Both the position numbers and the translations under genes were made by a program. A DNA stretch of 64,000 bases from Mycobacterium attenuatum (GTDB lineage: Bacteria > Actinomycetota > Actinomycetes > Mycobacteriales > Mycobacteriaceae), in contig NZ_UPHT01000119.1 in the NCBI RefSeq assembly GCF_900566085.1, forward strand, positions 62,001 to 126,000. The letters are read 5' to 3'. Under the pieces are notes generated by a model. That model had not been told where the DNA came from. It did not search any database and was given only the letters and a program-made list of their open reading frames with translations. This document shows, in pieces, positions 9,365-18,097 of this stretch. How positions within the stretch are numbered: the stretch's first letter is position 1; every line of letters begins with the position of its first letter.

Positions 9365-10945
9365 TCACATCCGGAAGACGCCGTAGGAAACCGGCCCCAG
9401 CGGCGCGTGGGCGCACACCGAAAGAGCTAGCCCCACAATTGTTCTGGTATCAGCCGGATCGATGATGCCGTCGTCCCACAGGCGGGCGGTCGAATAGTAA
9501 GGGTTGCCCTGGTGCTCGTACTGCTCACGGATCGGCGCCTTGAACGTCTCTTCATCGTCAGCTGACCAGGGCGTGCCGGCTGTCGACAGTTGCTCGCCGC
9601 GCACCGTGGCCAGTACCGACGCCGCCTGCTCGCCGCCCATCACCGAGATCCGCGCATTCGGCCACATCCACAAGAAGCGCGGCGAGTATGCCCGCCCGCA
9701 CATCGAATAGTTGCCGGCGCCATAGGATCCACCGATCACGACGGTCAGCTTCGGCACTCGGGCGCAGGCCACGGCGGTGACCATCTTGGCGCCGTGCTTG
9801 GCGATACCACCGGCCTCATAGTCACGGCCAACCATGAACCCGGCGATGTTCTGGAGGAACAACAGCGGGATCTTGCGCTTGTCGCACAGTTCGATGAAAT
9901 GCGCTCCCTTGAGCGCGGATTCGCTGAACAAGACTCCGTTGTTAGCCACGATGCCGACGGGGTGGCCGTGGATGCGCGCGAAGGCGGTCACCAGCGTCTT
10001 GCCGTAAAGCGCCTTGAATTCCGTGAATTCGCTACCGTCCACCAGCCGCAAGAGGACCTCGTGCACGTCATAGGGCACCCGCGGGTCGGGAGGCACGACG
10101 TCATAAAGCTCGGCCTGCGCGTATTTGGGGTCCACCGAACGGCCCACATCCCATTGAGCCGGCTCGCGGGGTGCGAAGGTGGCAGCGATGGAGCGCACGA
10201 TCCGCAACGCGTGTTCGTCGTCGTCGGCCAGATGGTCGGTGACACCGGACACCCGCGAATGCAGGTCACCGCCGCCGAGTTCCTCGGCCGAGACGATTTC
10301 GCCAGTGGCAGCCTTGACCAGAGGCGGACCGCCAAGAAAAATCGTGCCCTGTTCGCGGACGATGACGGCCTCGTCGCTCATCGCCGGCACATAGGCGCCA
10401 CCCGCCGTGCAGGAGCCCAGTACCGCAGCCACCTGCGGAATGCCCTCGGCGCTCATGGTTGCCTGGTTGTAGAAGATCCGCCCGAAGTGCTCGCGGTCGG
10501 GAAACACCTCGTCCTGGCGCGGCAGGAAGGCGCCGCCGGAGTCGACCAGATAGATGCATGGCAGCCGATTCTGTAGCGCGATCTCCTGAGCGCGCAGATG
10601 TTTCTTGACCGTGATCGGGTAGTAAGTGCCGCCCTTGACGGTCGCGTCGTTGGCGACGATGACGCATTCACGCCCCGATACCCGGCCGATTCCGGTGATG
10701 ATCCCGGCACCCGGCGACTCGTCGTCGTACATCCCGTTGGCGGCCAAAGGGGCCAGCTCAAGGAACGGGCTGCCCGGATCCAGGAGCCGATCCACGCGTT
10801 CCCGGGGCAGGAGCTTGCCGCGGCTGACGTGACGCTCTCGGGCGCGTGCGCTACCGCCCAGGCAGGCAGCGGCGAGCTTGGTGTTCAGTTCGGCCACCAG
10901 TCGGCGGTGCTCGTCGGCAAAGGATGGCGCGGCGACGGCGGTCAC
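9365..10945 (-). CDS. accD1: Acyl-CoA carboxylase beta subunit AccD1
   Basis: Carboxyltransferase subunit, 526 residues from the chosen GTG at 10945, homologue of Rv2502c. Two crotonase-like halves are visible: RLPCIYLVDSGGAFLP with VLGSCTAGGAYVPAMSDEA, and PLLFLQNIAGFMVGRDYEAG with VIGGSYGAGNYSMCGRAY. The open frame extends 58 codons upstream, but that extension lies inside scoB and is arginine-rich shadow sequence. The GTG at 10945 overlaps the scoB stop (GTGA), the same coupling seen elsewhere in this operon. Confidence 0.93.
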   Translation of the reverse strand: MTAVAAPSFADEHRRLVAELNTKLAAACLGGSARARERHVSRGKLLPRERVDRLLDPGSPFLELAPLAANGMYDDESPGAGIITGIGRVSGRECVIVANDATVKGGTYYPITVKKHLRAQEIALQNRLPCIYLVDSGGAFLPRQDEVFPDREHFGRIFYNQATMSAEGIPQVAAVLGSCTAGGAYVPAMSDEAVIVREQGTIFLGGPPLVKAATGEIVSAEELGGGDLHSRVSGVTDHLADDDEHALRIVRSIAATFAPREPAQWDVGRSVDPKYAQAELYDVVPPDPRVPYDVHEVLLRLVDGSEFTEFKALYGKTLVTAFARIHGHPVGIVANNGVLFSESALKGAHFIELCDKRKIPLLFLQNIAGFMVGRDYEAGGIAKHGAKMVTAVACARVPKLTVVIGGSYGAGNYSMCGRAYSPRFLWMWPNARISVMGGEQAASVLATVRGEQLSTAGTPWSADDEETFKAPIREQYEHQGNPYYSTARLWDDGIIDPADTRTIVGLALSVCAHAPLGPVSYGVFRM

Positions 10946-11589
10946 GGGGTAACCAGATTGCTCAGCACAAGGCGCGGTTCGGTTCGGGCGACAACCTCGT
11001 CGACCGTCACGCCGGGCGCGGTCTCGATCAGGTGCAGACCGTCGTCGCAGACATCGATTACCGCCAGTTCGGTGACGATGCGGTCCACGCAGCCCACGCC
11101 GGTCAACGGCAGTGTGCACTGCTCGACGATTTTCGGGCTGCCGTCTTTGGCTGCGTGCTCCATCATGACGATCACTTTGCGGGCGCCGTGTACGAGATCC
11201 ATGGCGCCGCCCATGCCCTTGACCATCTTGCCTGGAATCATCCAGTTGGCCAGGTCGCCGGTGACCGAAACCTGCATGGCGCCAAGCACTGCGACGTCGA
11301 GATGGCCGCCGCGGATAATGCCGAACGAGGTCGACGAGCCGAAGAACGCTGCGCCCGGCAGCGTGGTCACTGTCTCTTTGCCGGCATTGATCAGATCGGC
11401 GTCGAGTTCTTCGGGCCTGGGATATGGCCCGACGCCCAGGATTCCGTTTTCGGAATGCAAGACAACGGTCACGCCCTCGGGAATGTGGTTAGGAATCAAG
11501 GTGGGCATCCCGATGCCGAGGTTGACATACTGGCCGTCCTCGAACTCGGCGGCCACCCGTGCGGCCATCCCGTCTCTACTCCAAGTCAT
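10942..11589 (-). CDS. scoB: 3-oxoacid CoA-transferase beta subunit
   Basis: Succinyl-CoA:3-oxoacid CoA-transferase subunit B, 215 residues, homologue of Rv2503c. It carries NLGIGMPTLI near the start and the active-site region HSENGILGVGPYP, whose glutamate forms the CoA thioester in this family. The C-terminal PGVTVDEVVART segment is also typical. With ScoA it would activate acetoacetate released by the HMG-CoA lyase step. The start is MTWSRDGMAARV; the longer frame upstream is shadow sequence of scoA. Confidence 0.92.
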   Translation of the reverse strand: MTWSRDGMAARVAAEFEDGQYVNLGIGMPTLIPNHIPEGVTVVLHSENGILGVGPYPRPEELDADLINAGKETVTTLPGAAFFGSSTSFGIIRGGHLDVAVLGAMQVSVTGDLANWMIPGKMVKGMGGAMDLVHGARKVIVMMEHAAKDGSPKIVEQCTLPLTGVGCVDRIVTELAVIDVCDDGLHLIETAPGVTVDEVVARTEPRLVLSNLVTP

Positions 11590-11689
11590 TTGGCGCCACC
11601 CTCCCCCGCAAACGGGCGGTACCCCCACCTCGTCGCTGCGTGCCCCACAAGCGGGCGATACCACCACTGCGTCGTCATCGGCGCGGTCA
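11590..11689. repeat. Intercistronic gap with two degenerate GC-rich repeats
   Basis: The 100 bases between scoA and scoB are the only sizeable gap between intact genes in this otherwise overlapping operon, apart from the fadD remnant before bkdA. They contain two similar units, around CCCCCGCAAACGGGCGG (about 11603-11619) and CCCCACAAGCGGGCG (about 11643-11657). Each has a short C-run/G-run dyad that could fold in RNA. The layout resembles small dispersed intergenic repeats of mycobacteria, but I cannot identify the family. Confidence 0.45.
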
Positions 11690-12433
11690 TCAGCGCACGG
11701 TCTCCTTCTCGATCCGCTTGGTGGGATTGAGCACATGCACCACCCGGTGCACGAACACACCCGGCGTGTGCACCATCGCCGGGTCGATCTCACCGGGCTC
11801 GACGAGGTGTTCCACCTCGGCAATCGTGATCCTTCCGGCTGGCGCGCACTCGGGGTTGAAGTTGGCGGCGGCGTAGCGGTACACCAGGTTGCCGTGCCGG
11901 TCGCCTTTCCAGGCATGCACCAGCGCGAAGTCCGTGCGGATTCCCCGCTCTAAAACGTATGTGACACCATCGAACTCACGAGTCTCTTTCGGGGGCGACA
12001 CTACCGCGACCGCGCCCGAGGCGTCGTAGCGCCATGGGAGCCCGCCGTCGGCGATCTGCGTACCCACGCCGGCCGGGGTATAGAAGGCGGGTATGCCCAT
12101 TCCGCCGGCGCGTAACCGCTCGGCCAGCGTGCCCTGCGGGGTGAGCTCCACCTCGAGTTCGCCGGCCAGGAACTGGCGGGCGAACTCCTTGTTCTCGCCC
12201 ACATACGAGGAGATAGTCCGGCGAATTCTCTTGTGCTCCAACAACACACCGAGACCCACACCGTCGACGCCGCAGTTGTTCGACACCGTTTCCAGGTCCG
12301 TTACGCCACTGTCCACCAACGCCGAGATCAGCGCCTCTGGGATCCCACACAGCCCGAACCCGCCGACCGCAAGCGATGACCCGTCGGTTATGTCCGCTAC
12401 CGCGTCGCCGGCGGTAGCCACCACCTTGTCCAT
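11690..12433 (-). CDS. scoA: 3-oxoacid CoA-transferase alpha subunit
   Basis: Subunit A of the 3-oxoacid CoA-transferase, homologue of Rv2504c, 247-248 residues. Family features are SLAVGGFGLCGIPEALI near the N-terminus, SNNCGVDGVGLGVLL, and the terminal PGVFVHRVVHVLNP. The ATG at 12433 (MDKVVATAGDAV) is preferred over the one at 12445 because a GAGGAG lies about 12 bases before it but abuts the earlier ATG. This is the first gene of the bkd/leucine operon, and a palindromic operator candidate sits 44 bases upstream. Confidence 0.92.
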   Translation of the reverse strand: MDKVVATAGDAVADITDGSSLAVGGFGLCGIPEALISALVDSGVTDLETVSNNCGVDGVGLGVLLEHKRIRRTISSYVGENKEFARQFLAGELEVELTPQGTLAERLRAGGMGIPAFYTPAGVGTQIADGGLPWRYDASGAVAVVSPPKETREFDGVTYVLERGIRTDFALVHAWKGDRHGNLVYRYAAANFNPECAPAGRITIAEVEHLVEPGEIDPAMVHTPGVFVHRVVHVLNPTKRIEKETVR

Positions 12434-12476
12434 TACCCGCAGCATCTCCTCGCTGTCCGGCCAGCTGACTTCTTCA

Positions 12477-12492
12477 GTTAATCTCCATTAAC
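12477..12492. promoter_or_regulatory. Candidate BkaR operator before scoA
   Basis: Perfect palindrome GTTAATCTCCATTAAC, with 6-base arms and a 4-base spacer, in the scoA promoter. A near copy (one arm mismatch) occurs upstream of the TetR gene at 13034-13049. A shared inverted repeat before a TetR gene and before the operon it is known to control in mycobacteria is what an operator should look like. Function is inferred. Confidence 0.75.
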
Positions 12493-12554
12493 CGAGGCAG
12501 ACAATACCATTACCCGCGCGGCGGGTAAAGGGACAGTGGCCAGCATCCGGACCC

Positions 12555-12977
12555 TCAGCCTCGACCATGCAGATAGTCGATTGCTTGTTGGCGCAATTCG
12601 ACTTTGCGGACCTTGCCGGTGACGGTCATGGGGAACTCGCCGGGCGATGCGGCCAGCACAGAATTGATGTAGTCGTTCGGTAGTCAACTGCGGTGCGCCC
12701 GGCCTCAGCTTGACCACCGCCATGAGTTCTTCGCCCAGACGTTCGTCGGGCACACCGATGACGTGGGCATCGACGACATCGCGGTGGCCAGCAATTTGGC
12801 GTAACTCCAGCGTCGCCCCGCGCGCACGTCGACCAGCGCATCCCGGTGCCCGTACCGAGCGGCAGTCAGGGCGAGGTTGACGCCGATAGTGGTCTCGAGC
12901 AGCGCAGGTGTGTCCGTGCCCCGGTCGTGGGAGAGGTCAAACGAAGGGGCTCTGTGATCTGCCCCGCCGGCTGCCAC
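12555..12977 (-). pseudogene. fadD35: fadD35 pseudogene with internal deletion
   Basis: Remnant of acyl-CoA synthetase FadD35 (Rv2505c). The N-terminal part, including LLETTIGVNLALTAARYGH and ALVDVRAGRRWSYAKL, is directly followed in another frame by C-terminal-domain sequence (VPDERLGEELMAVVKLRPG). The central body with the AMP-binding core is gone. After a second frameshift the true C-terminus survives, including FPMTVTGKVRKVELRQQAI, and ends at a TGA at 12555. About 140 codons remain of a protein of more than 500 residues, so this cannot be an active ligase. Confidence 0.87.
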
Positions 12978-13033
12978 GGTTCCTCCGCCTGGCGCTGACC
13001 GCGCACGGGTTCACAACAAATAACTCGTGCTAC

Positions 13034-13049
13034 GTTAGTGACGATTAAC
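13034..13049. promoter_or_regulatory. Candidate BkaR operator before the tetR gene
   Basis: Inverted repeat GTTAGTGACGATTAAC, matching the scoA-promoter palindrome in layout (6-4-6) with one arm mismatch. It ends 36 bases before the TetR start, so it is well placed for autoregulation. Confidence 0.7.
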
Positions 13050-13085
13050 CGAAGTGTCCAGGACGAGTTTTCTACGGAGGCGGTC

Positions 13086-13727
13086 ATGACAGCGTCCGCT
13101 CCGGACGGCCCGCCAGCTCAAACTGAAGCCCCGACTCGTCGCAGTCGAATGAAGTCGGACCGGCGTCTGCAACTCTTGTCGGCCGCCGAACGGCTATTCG
13201 CCGAACGCGGTTTTCTCGCAGTGCGATTGGAAGACATCGGTGCAGCGGCAGGCATCAGCGGTCCGGCGATCTATCGCCACTTTCCCAACAAGGAGTCGCT
13301 GCTGGTCGAGTTGCTGGTCGGCATCAGTTCCCGGCTCCTCGCCGGGGCCCGCGATGTGACGGCCCGCGGTCCGGATCCGGCTGCCGCGCTGGATGGGCTC
13401 ATCGACTTTCACCTCGACTTTGCGCTGGGTGAACCGGACCTCATCCAAATCCAGGACCGCGACCTTGCGCATCTGCCCGCCGCCGCCGAGCGACAGGTGC
13501 GCAGGGCGCAGCGCCAATACGTGGAGGTCTGGGTGGGCGTGCTGCGCGAGCGCAACACCGAGCTGGCGGAAGCCGATGCGCGACTGATGGCGCACGCCGT
13601 GTTCGGACTGCTGAACTCCACACCACACAGCATGAAGTCGGCCGATACGAGATCGGCGCGGGTACTGCGTTCCCGCGCCATCATGCGGGCCATGACCGTG
13701 GCCGCACTGAAAGTCACCGACCACTAA
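13086..13727 (+). CDS. bkaR: TetR-family regulator (BkaR homologue)
   Basis: Transcriptional regulator of 213 residues, homologue of Rv2506. The helix-turn-helix is clear (RLEDIGAAAGISGPAIYRHF, near residues 50-70). A GGAGG 6 bases before the ATG at 13086 decides the start over an earlier in-frame ATG at 13038. In mycobacteria this regulator is described as repressing the flanking branched-chain keto acid operon. It is divergent from that operon, and its own promoter carries the same palindrome as scoA. Confidence 0.9.
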   Translation: MTASAPDGPPAQTEAPTRRSRMKSDRRLQLLSAAERLFAERGFLAVRLEDIGAAAGISGPAIYRHFPNKESLLVELLVGISSRLLAGARDVTARGPDPAAALDGLIDFHLDFALGEPDLIQIQDRDLAHLPAAAERQVRRAQRQYVEVWVGVLRERNTELAEADARLMAHAVFGLLNSTPHSMKSADTRSARVLRSRAIMRAMTVAALKVTDH

Positions 13728-14747
13728 CGTCCGGCACCGCCCGGGAAAGCCGGGATCACATACTTGGCGAAAAGCCGCATCTGTTCGAGCATTTCGCTTA
13801 CCGTATTGGCGACGAACAAGGTGGCGTAGAACCCGTCCAGCCCGGCGCGTTCGAACGCAGCCACCTTGGCGCAAACCTGGTCCGGCGTGCCGATGAAGGT
13901 TGTCAGCCACATATTTGTCCAGGCTCACGCCTTTCATCATGGTGTCCCGCAGGGAGGTCCGGAACAGCTCGAACGTTGACCGCTCCAGGCGCTCACGCGC
14001 TTTGGCAGCAGTAGGAGCCAGGCACACGACCGTCTGCAATCCGATCGTGACATCGGCTGGATTGCGGCCCGCAGCGCGTGCGAATTTCTCGATTTCTATT
14101 CGGCCACAGGCAATTTCACTCGGTCCGAGTTTGGCCGGCAGCCAGCCCTGACATTGCTCCCCCGCCCTCCGCATGGCGCTTTTGGCATTGCCACCGGAGA
14201 AGATGGGCAATGGCGACTGGACCGGCTTGGGGTATGACTCGACATCGCAGAAGCGACGGTATCGGCCCTGATACGTCGACCGACGCTGCCCGAACAGAAT
14301 GCGCAACGCCTCGATGCCCTCGGCCATCAGCTGGGTGCGCGACACACCGGCCAAATCCGGTGCTACCGATTCGAATTCGTCGCGATAGCCGCCGGCAGCA
14401 ACGGCCAGCGTGACGCGACCGCCACTTATCTGATCCAGGGTGGCAACCTGTTTGGCCAACAACACCGGCTCACGCGTCGGCAAGACGAGAATTCCGGTAG
14501 CCAGCCGCACCACCGATGTCTTGGCCGCAATCGTCGCCAACATCATCAGCGGCTCGAAGTAGTCAGGCGGGGCCGGCCAGGCTTCTCGCACGAACCGCTG
14601 GGTGCTCAGATGATCGTTTCCGGCAACCTCGTGAAAGCCAAGCGCCTCGGCCTCTACGGCGATCTGAACCACCTCGTCGGCCGTGGCGAACGGGACCGGG
14701 TAGGCCATACCGGCCAGACACGTCGGTACGTCGATGCCGAACTTCAT
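13724..14747 (-). pseudogene. Frameshifted LLM-class F420-type oxidoreductase
   Basis: Luciferase-like oxidoreductase gene broken by one frameshift. From the ATG at 14747 (MKFGIDVPTCLAGMAYP) the frame encodes EVAGNDHL, the LATGILVLPTREPVLLAKQ strand and ISGGRVTLAVAAGGYRDEF, all typical of F420-dependent LLM enzymes. After LDKYVADN, near 13905-13915, the frame is lost. The normal continuation, TFIGTPDQVCAKVAAFERAG to the end at 13724, is in another frame. Either the gene is recently inactivated or the base call is wrong there. I do not recall it at this place in M. tuberculosis. Confidence 0.8.
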
Positions 14748-14971
14748 GCCTAGCACCCCCGTTCTGCAACTGGCGTAGGCGTTTTCTTCAGCACCCGCTG
14801 AAGAACCATGATACGCAGTTCACACGCGATCATCAACGCTTGTTGAAGAATGTGGTCACCGCTTCGGTAAATGGCTTCGGTTGGGACGCCGCCCGCCGTG
14901 TCGGTGCCGCTGGAGCGGTGCGGCGCCGGCGCCGTCCAACTCTTCGGTACCCTTCAAACCATGAGGTGGGC

Positions 14972-15763
14972 ATGAACGATCCACGCCGACCCCCGCGGTA
15001 TGGTCCCCCTCAACCGGGGCCCGCGCCTACGTGGCCGCAGGGTCCGGTAAACCCGTCGCCCGTCGACCCGGCCTACGCCGGTCAGGCGCCCTACGCTCCC
15101 ACCTACAGCGGCCACATTCCCCAGTGGGAACCCGGCGCTCACGAACCAAACCCGACCCAGCAATTGCCACCCCAGTATTGGCAGCAGGACCACCCTGAGC
15201 AGGGCGAAGGTTTTCACGACGGAGCACCGCCACCACACGGCCCGAGCACGCCGCGTTGGCTGTGGTTCGCTGCCGGCGCGGCCGTCCTGCTTGTCGTCGG
15301 GTTGGTCATCGCACTGGTGATCGCAAACATGTCAGTCAAGAATCAGACGGCGGTCGAGCCGCTTCCACCGATGCCCACCCCGAGCTCCACGCTCAAGCCG
15401 CCGACGACACGAACAATGACACCGACACCCAGCATCGTGCCGGCGCCCACAACGACTGGAGGCTCTGGCACGCCCACCGAGACACCCACCCCCGGTGCCA
15501 TGCAGACCGTCGTCTACAACGTCACCGGCGAGGGCCGCGCGATCAGCGTGACCTACACCGACACCGGTGACGTCATCCAGACCGAATTCAACGTGGCGCT
15601 GCCGTGGAGCAAAGAGGTGAGCCTGCCCAAGTCTTCCCTGCATCCGGCAAGCGTCACCATCATCAACATCGGCCACAACGTGACCTGCTCGGTAACGGTG
15701 GCGGGGGTTCAGGTACGCCAGCGCACCGGAGTAGGCCTGACCATCTGCGACGCCTCCGGCTAA
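14972..15763 (+). CDS. Proline-rich membrane protein with MmpS-like C-terminus (Rv2507 homologue)
   Basis: A 263-residue bitopic membrane protein. Residues 1-95 are cytoplasmic and rich in Pro, Gln and Tyr. One transmembrane helix spans about 96-119. A Thr/Pro-rich linker follows, then an exported beta-rich domain resembling MmpS (YNVTGEGRAISVTYTDTGD, then a pair of cysteines in NVTCSVTV and GLTICDA). Function is unknown; a role at the envelope is inferred. A longer open frame upstream is ignored because the Pro-rich start MNDPRRPPRYG matches the family. Its 3' end overlaps the convergent Rv2508c homologue by 4 bases. Confidence 0.85.
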   Translation: MNDPRRPPRYGPPQPGPAPTWPQGPVNPSPVDPAYAGQAPYAPTYSGHIPQWEPGAHEPNPTQQLPPQYWQQDHPEQGEGFHDGAPPPHGPSTPRWLWFAAGAAVLLVVGLVIALVIANMSVKNQTAVEPLPPMPTPSSTLKPPTTRTMTPTPSIVPAPTTTGGSGTPTETPTPGAMQTVVYNVTGEGRAISVTYTDTGDVIQTEFNVALPWSKEVSLPKSSLHPASVTIINIGHNVTCSVTVAGVQVRQRTGVGLTICDASG

Positions 15764-17100
15764 CTCGGCTCGGTTACCGCGTCAGTTGCTATGACGACAT
15801 TGCGGTGCGGGACCCGCACGCCCAACATGGCCAGCAAGCCCACCAGCAACACCAAGCAGATACCGCCCAACCCGGCGCGGACGGCGCCGAACACGTCAAC
15901 GAAGACCGAAAACAACCACGGTCCCAGGAACGCCACCGCCCGGCCCGTCATCGTGTACAGCCCGAAGGCAACCCCCTCCTTGCCATGCTGAGCCATGCGC
16001 AACAACAAGGCGCGCGCCGACGACTGAGACGGTCCGATGAATAAACACAACAGCAGTCCGCATATCCAGAAGGCCACCGCGCCGGAGAGCGCCATCAAGG
16101 TCACCGCCGCGGCCAGGATCGAGGCCAACGATGCGACGATCACCGGCTTCGAGCCGATCCGGTGGTCGATCAGTCCGCCCCCTACCGCGCCCACTGCGGC
16201 CACGACGCTTCCGGCCACCCCGAACACCAACACGTCGGCCTGGGTAAGGCCGTACACGTTGACACCCAGGACCGCGCCGAAGGCGAACATGGCCGCCAGC
16301 CCGTCGCGGAAGATCGCACTGGCAACCAAGAAGTAGACCAGGTTGCGGTCGCGGCGCCATTCGGCGTTGATGTCCGTCCACAGCTTGCGATAACCACCCA
16401 GCATGCTCGTAGCCGGGCGAGGCACCGCAGCAGCATCGGGCAGGCGATGTGCGACCAGCAACAGCGGCAACGCCAGCACAGCCAGCCATGCCGCGGCCAG
16501 CAGCATTGCCACCCTTACGTTGAATCCATCATGGACAGACAGGTGCAATAACCCACGAACGTCACCGGTGCCAGCCATGAAACCCACGTAGACCAGCAAC
16601 AGCAGCAGGACGCTCCCGACGTACCCCGCTGCCCACCCGAAGCCGGAAATCCGGCCCGCAGTTTGCGGTGTCGAAAGCTGGCGAAGCATCGCGTTGTAGG
16701 GAACGCTGGCCAGGTCGCTGCACGACGCGGTCGCCGCCAGCAACGCCAGCCCCGGCCACAGGTAACCGGGGCTATCGCGGATCAAAAACATCGCCGCGGT
16801 CAACCCCGCCGCCAGCCCCGTCAACACACTCAGCGTCACCCTGCGCCGATCCGGAGACTCGACCCACACGCCCACCACCGGGGCCAGCAGAGCGACAGTC
16901 AACCCGGCAGCGGCCCCGGCCCGGCCCAACCAACTTGCCGGTGAGCTGCCGCCGGGCAGCCCCTCCCCCACGGTGCTGGTCAGATAGACGGAGAACACGA
17001 AGGTGGTCACGATCGCGTTCAGGCCGGTAGAACCGCTGTCCCACAACGCCCATGCCACTACCCGGGACCGCACATACGTGCCTATACCCCGGTGAGTCAT
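15760..17100 (-). CDS. MFS transporter of UMF1 type (Rv2508c homologue)
   Basis: Polytopic inner-membrane protein of 446 residues with about 12 hydrophobic segments. It starts MTHRGIGTYVRSRVVAWALW, and the WALWDSGSTG stretch is typical of the UMF1/Atg22-like branch of the major facilitator superfamily. The substrate is unknown. The frame stays open upstream through the 57-bp tandem repeat, but that extension is only repeated RSQGRRSRAQRVAAASN, so I set the start at the ATG at 17100. Confidence 0.86.
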   Translation of the reverse strand: MTHRGIGTYVRSRVVAWALWDSGSTGLNAIVTTFVFSVYLTSTVGEGLPGGSSPASWLGRAGAAAGLTVALLAPVVGVWVESPDRRRVTLSVLTGLAAGLTAAMFLIRDSPGYLWPGLALLAATASCSDLASVPYNAMLRQLSTPQTAGRISGFGWAAGYVGSVLLLLLVYVGFMAGTGDVRGLLHLSVHDGFNVRVAMLLAAAWLAVLALPLLLVAHRLPDAAAVPRPATSMLGGYRKLWTDINAEWRRDRNLVYFLVASAIFRDGLAAMFAFGAVLGVNVYGLTQADVLVFGVAGSVVAAVGAVGGGLIDHRIGSKPVIVASLASILAAAVTLMALSGAVAFWICGLLLCLFIGPSQSSARALLLRMAQHGKEGVAFGLYTMTGRAVAFLGPWLFSVFVDVFGAVRAGLGGICLVLLVGLLAMLGVRVPHRNVVIATDAVTEPS

Positions 17101-17113
17101 GTCCGGCACTCTA

Positions 17114-17258
17114 TTTGAGGCGGCAGCGACCCGCTGCGCCCGGCTACGCCGCCCTTGCGATCGCAACCGATTTGAGGCGGCAGCGACCCGCTGCGCCCGG
17201 CTACGCCGCCCTTGCGATCGCAACCGATTTGAGGCGGCAGCGACCCGCTGCGCCCGGC
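17114..17258. repeat. 57-bp tandem repeat (VNTR), 2 full copies plus 31 bases
   Basis: Units start at 17114, 17171 and 17228 with TTTGAGGCGGCAGCGACC. The first two are identical 57-base copies; the third is cut off after 31 bases. Each full unit ends with the perfect palindrome TTGCGATCGCAA (17155-17166 and 17212-17223). The array fills most of the 187-base gap between the divergent Rv2508c and cmrA homologues. Copy number is likely to vary between strains, as at mycobacterial MIRU/ETR loci. Confidence 0.93.
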
Positions 17259-17287
17259 GTCACCTGCAAGCTGTCTACGATTGGCGC

Positions 17288-18094
17288 ATGCCGATCCCCG
17301 CTCCGAGTCCCGACGCCCGTGCCGTTGTCACCGGAGCTTCGCAGAACATCGGCGAAGCGCTCGCGACGGAGTTGGCCGCCCGCGGCCACAGCCTGATCAT
17401 CACCGCACGCCGGGAAGCTTTGCTGACCGAGCTCGCCGCCCATCTGACCGACAAGTATCGGGTCGCTGTCGAGGTGCGGCCGGCCGATCTCGCAGACCCG
17501 GACGAACGGGCGAAGCTGTGTGAAGAACTAGCGGCACGGCCCATTTCGATCCTGTGCGCCAATGCGGGCACGGGGACGTTTGGTCCGCTTGCGACGCTCG
17601 ACCCGGCGGGCGAAAAGGCACAAGTGCAGCTCAATGCCGTCGCGGTGCACGACCTCACCTTGGCGGTGCTGCCCGGCATGCTCGAGCGCAGGGCCGGCGG
17701 CATCTTGATTTCCGGGTCGGCAGCAGGGAATTCGCCGATTCCCTACAACGCGACCTATGCGGCCACCAAGGCCTTTGCGAACACCTTCAGCGAATCGCTG
17801 CGCGGTGAACTCCGCAACTCCGGAGTGCATGTCACGCTGCTGGCGCCGGGACCAGTGCGCACCGATCTGCCCGATGCTGGCGAGGCGTCGCTTGTCGAAA
17901 GGCTGGTGCCGGACTTCTTGTGGATCTCCACTGAGCACACCGCACAGGTATCGCTGGATGCCTTGGAGCGCAACAAGATGCGTGTGGTTCCGGGCTTGAC
18001 CTCGAAGGCCATGTCGGTGGCAAGTCAGTATGCGCCGCGCGCCATCGTCGCGCCCATCGTGGGCAGCTTCTACAAGAAGCTGGGGGGCGGATAG
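17288..18094 (+). CDS. cmrA: Mycolate beta-keto reductase, SDR family
   Basis: Short-chain dehydrogenase of 268 residues, homologue of Rv2509 (CmrA), which reduces the 3-keto precursor to mature mycolic acid. The NADPH-binding TGASQNIGEALA is near residue 20, CANAG near 97, and the catalytic serine (ISGSAAGN) and YNATYAATK are in place. A C-terminal SFYKKLGGG tail follows. The start is the ATG at 17288; no strong ribosome site is visible. It is divergent from the Rv2508c homologue across the 57-bp repeat. Confidence 0.92.
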   Translation: MPIPAPSPDARAVVTGASQNIGEALATELAARGHSLIITARREALLTELAAHLTDKYRVAVEVRPADLADPDERAKLCEELAARPISILCANAGTGTFGPLATLDPAGEKAQVQLNAVAVHDLTLAVLPGMLERRAGGILISGSAAGNSPIPYNATYAATKAFANTFSESLRGELRNSGVHVTLLAPGPVRTDLPDAGEASLVERLVPDFLWISTEHTAQVSLDALERNKMRVVPGLTSKAMSVASQYAPRAIVAPIVGSFYKKLGGG

Positions 18095-18097
18095 CCG

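Noticed and set aside
13194..13723. C-terminal 180-codon extension of the LLM oxidoreductase frame through the tetR gene
   Set aside because: After the frameshift the sequence is a shadow of the opposite-strand tetR; the true continuation ends at 13724 in another frame.
17114..17258. CRISPR-like array
   Set aside because: The 57-base units follow each other without spacers and no cas genes are near; it is a plain tandem repeat.
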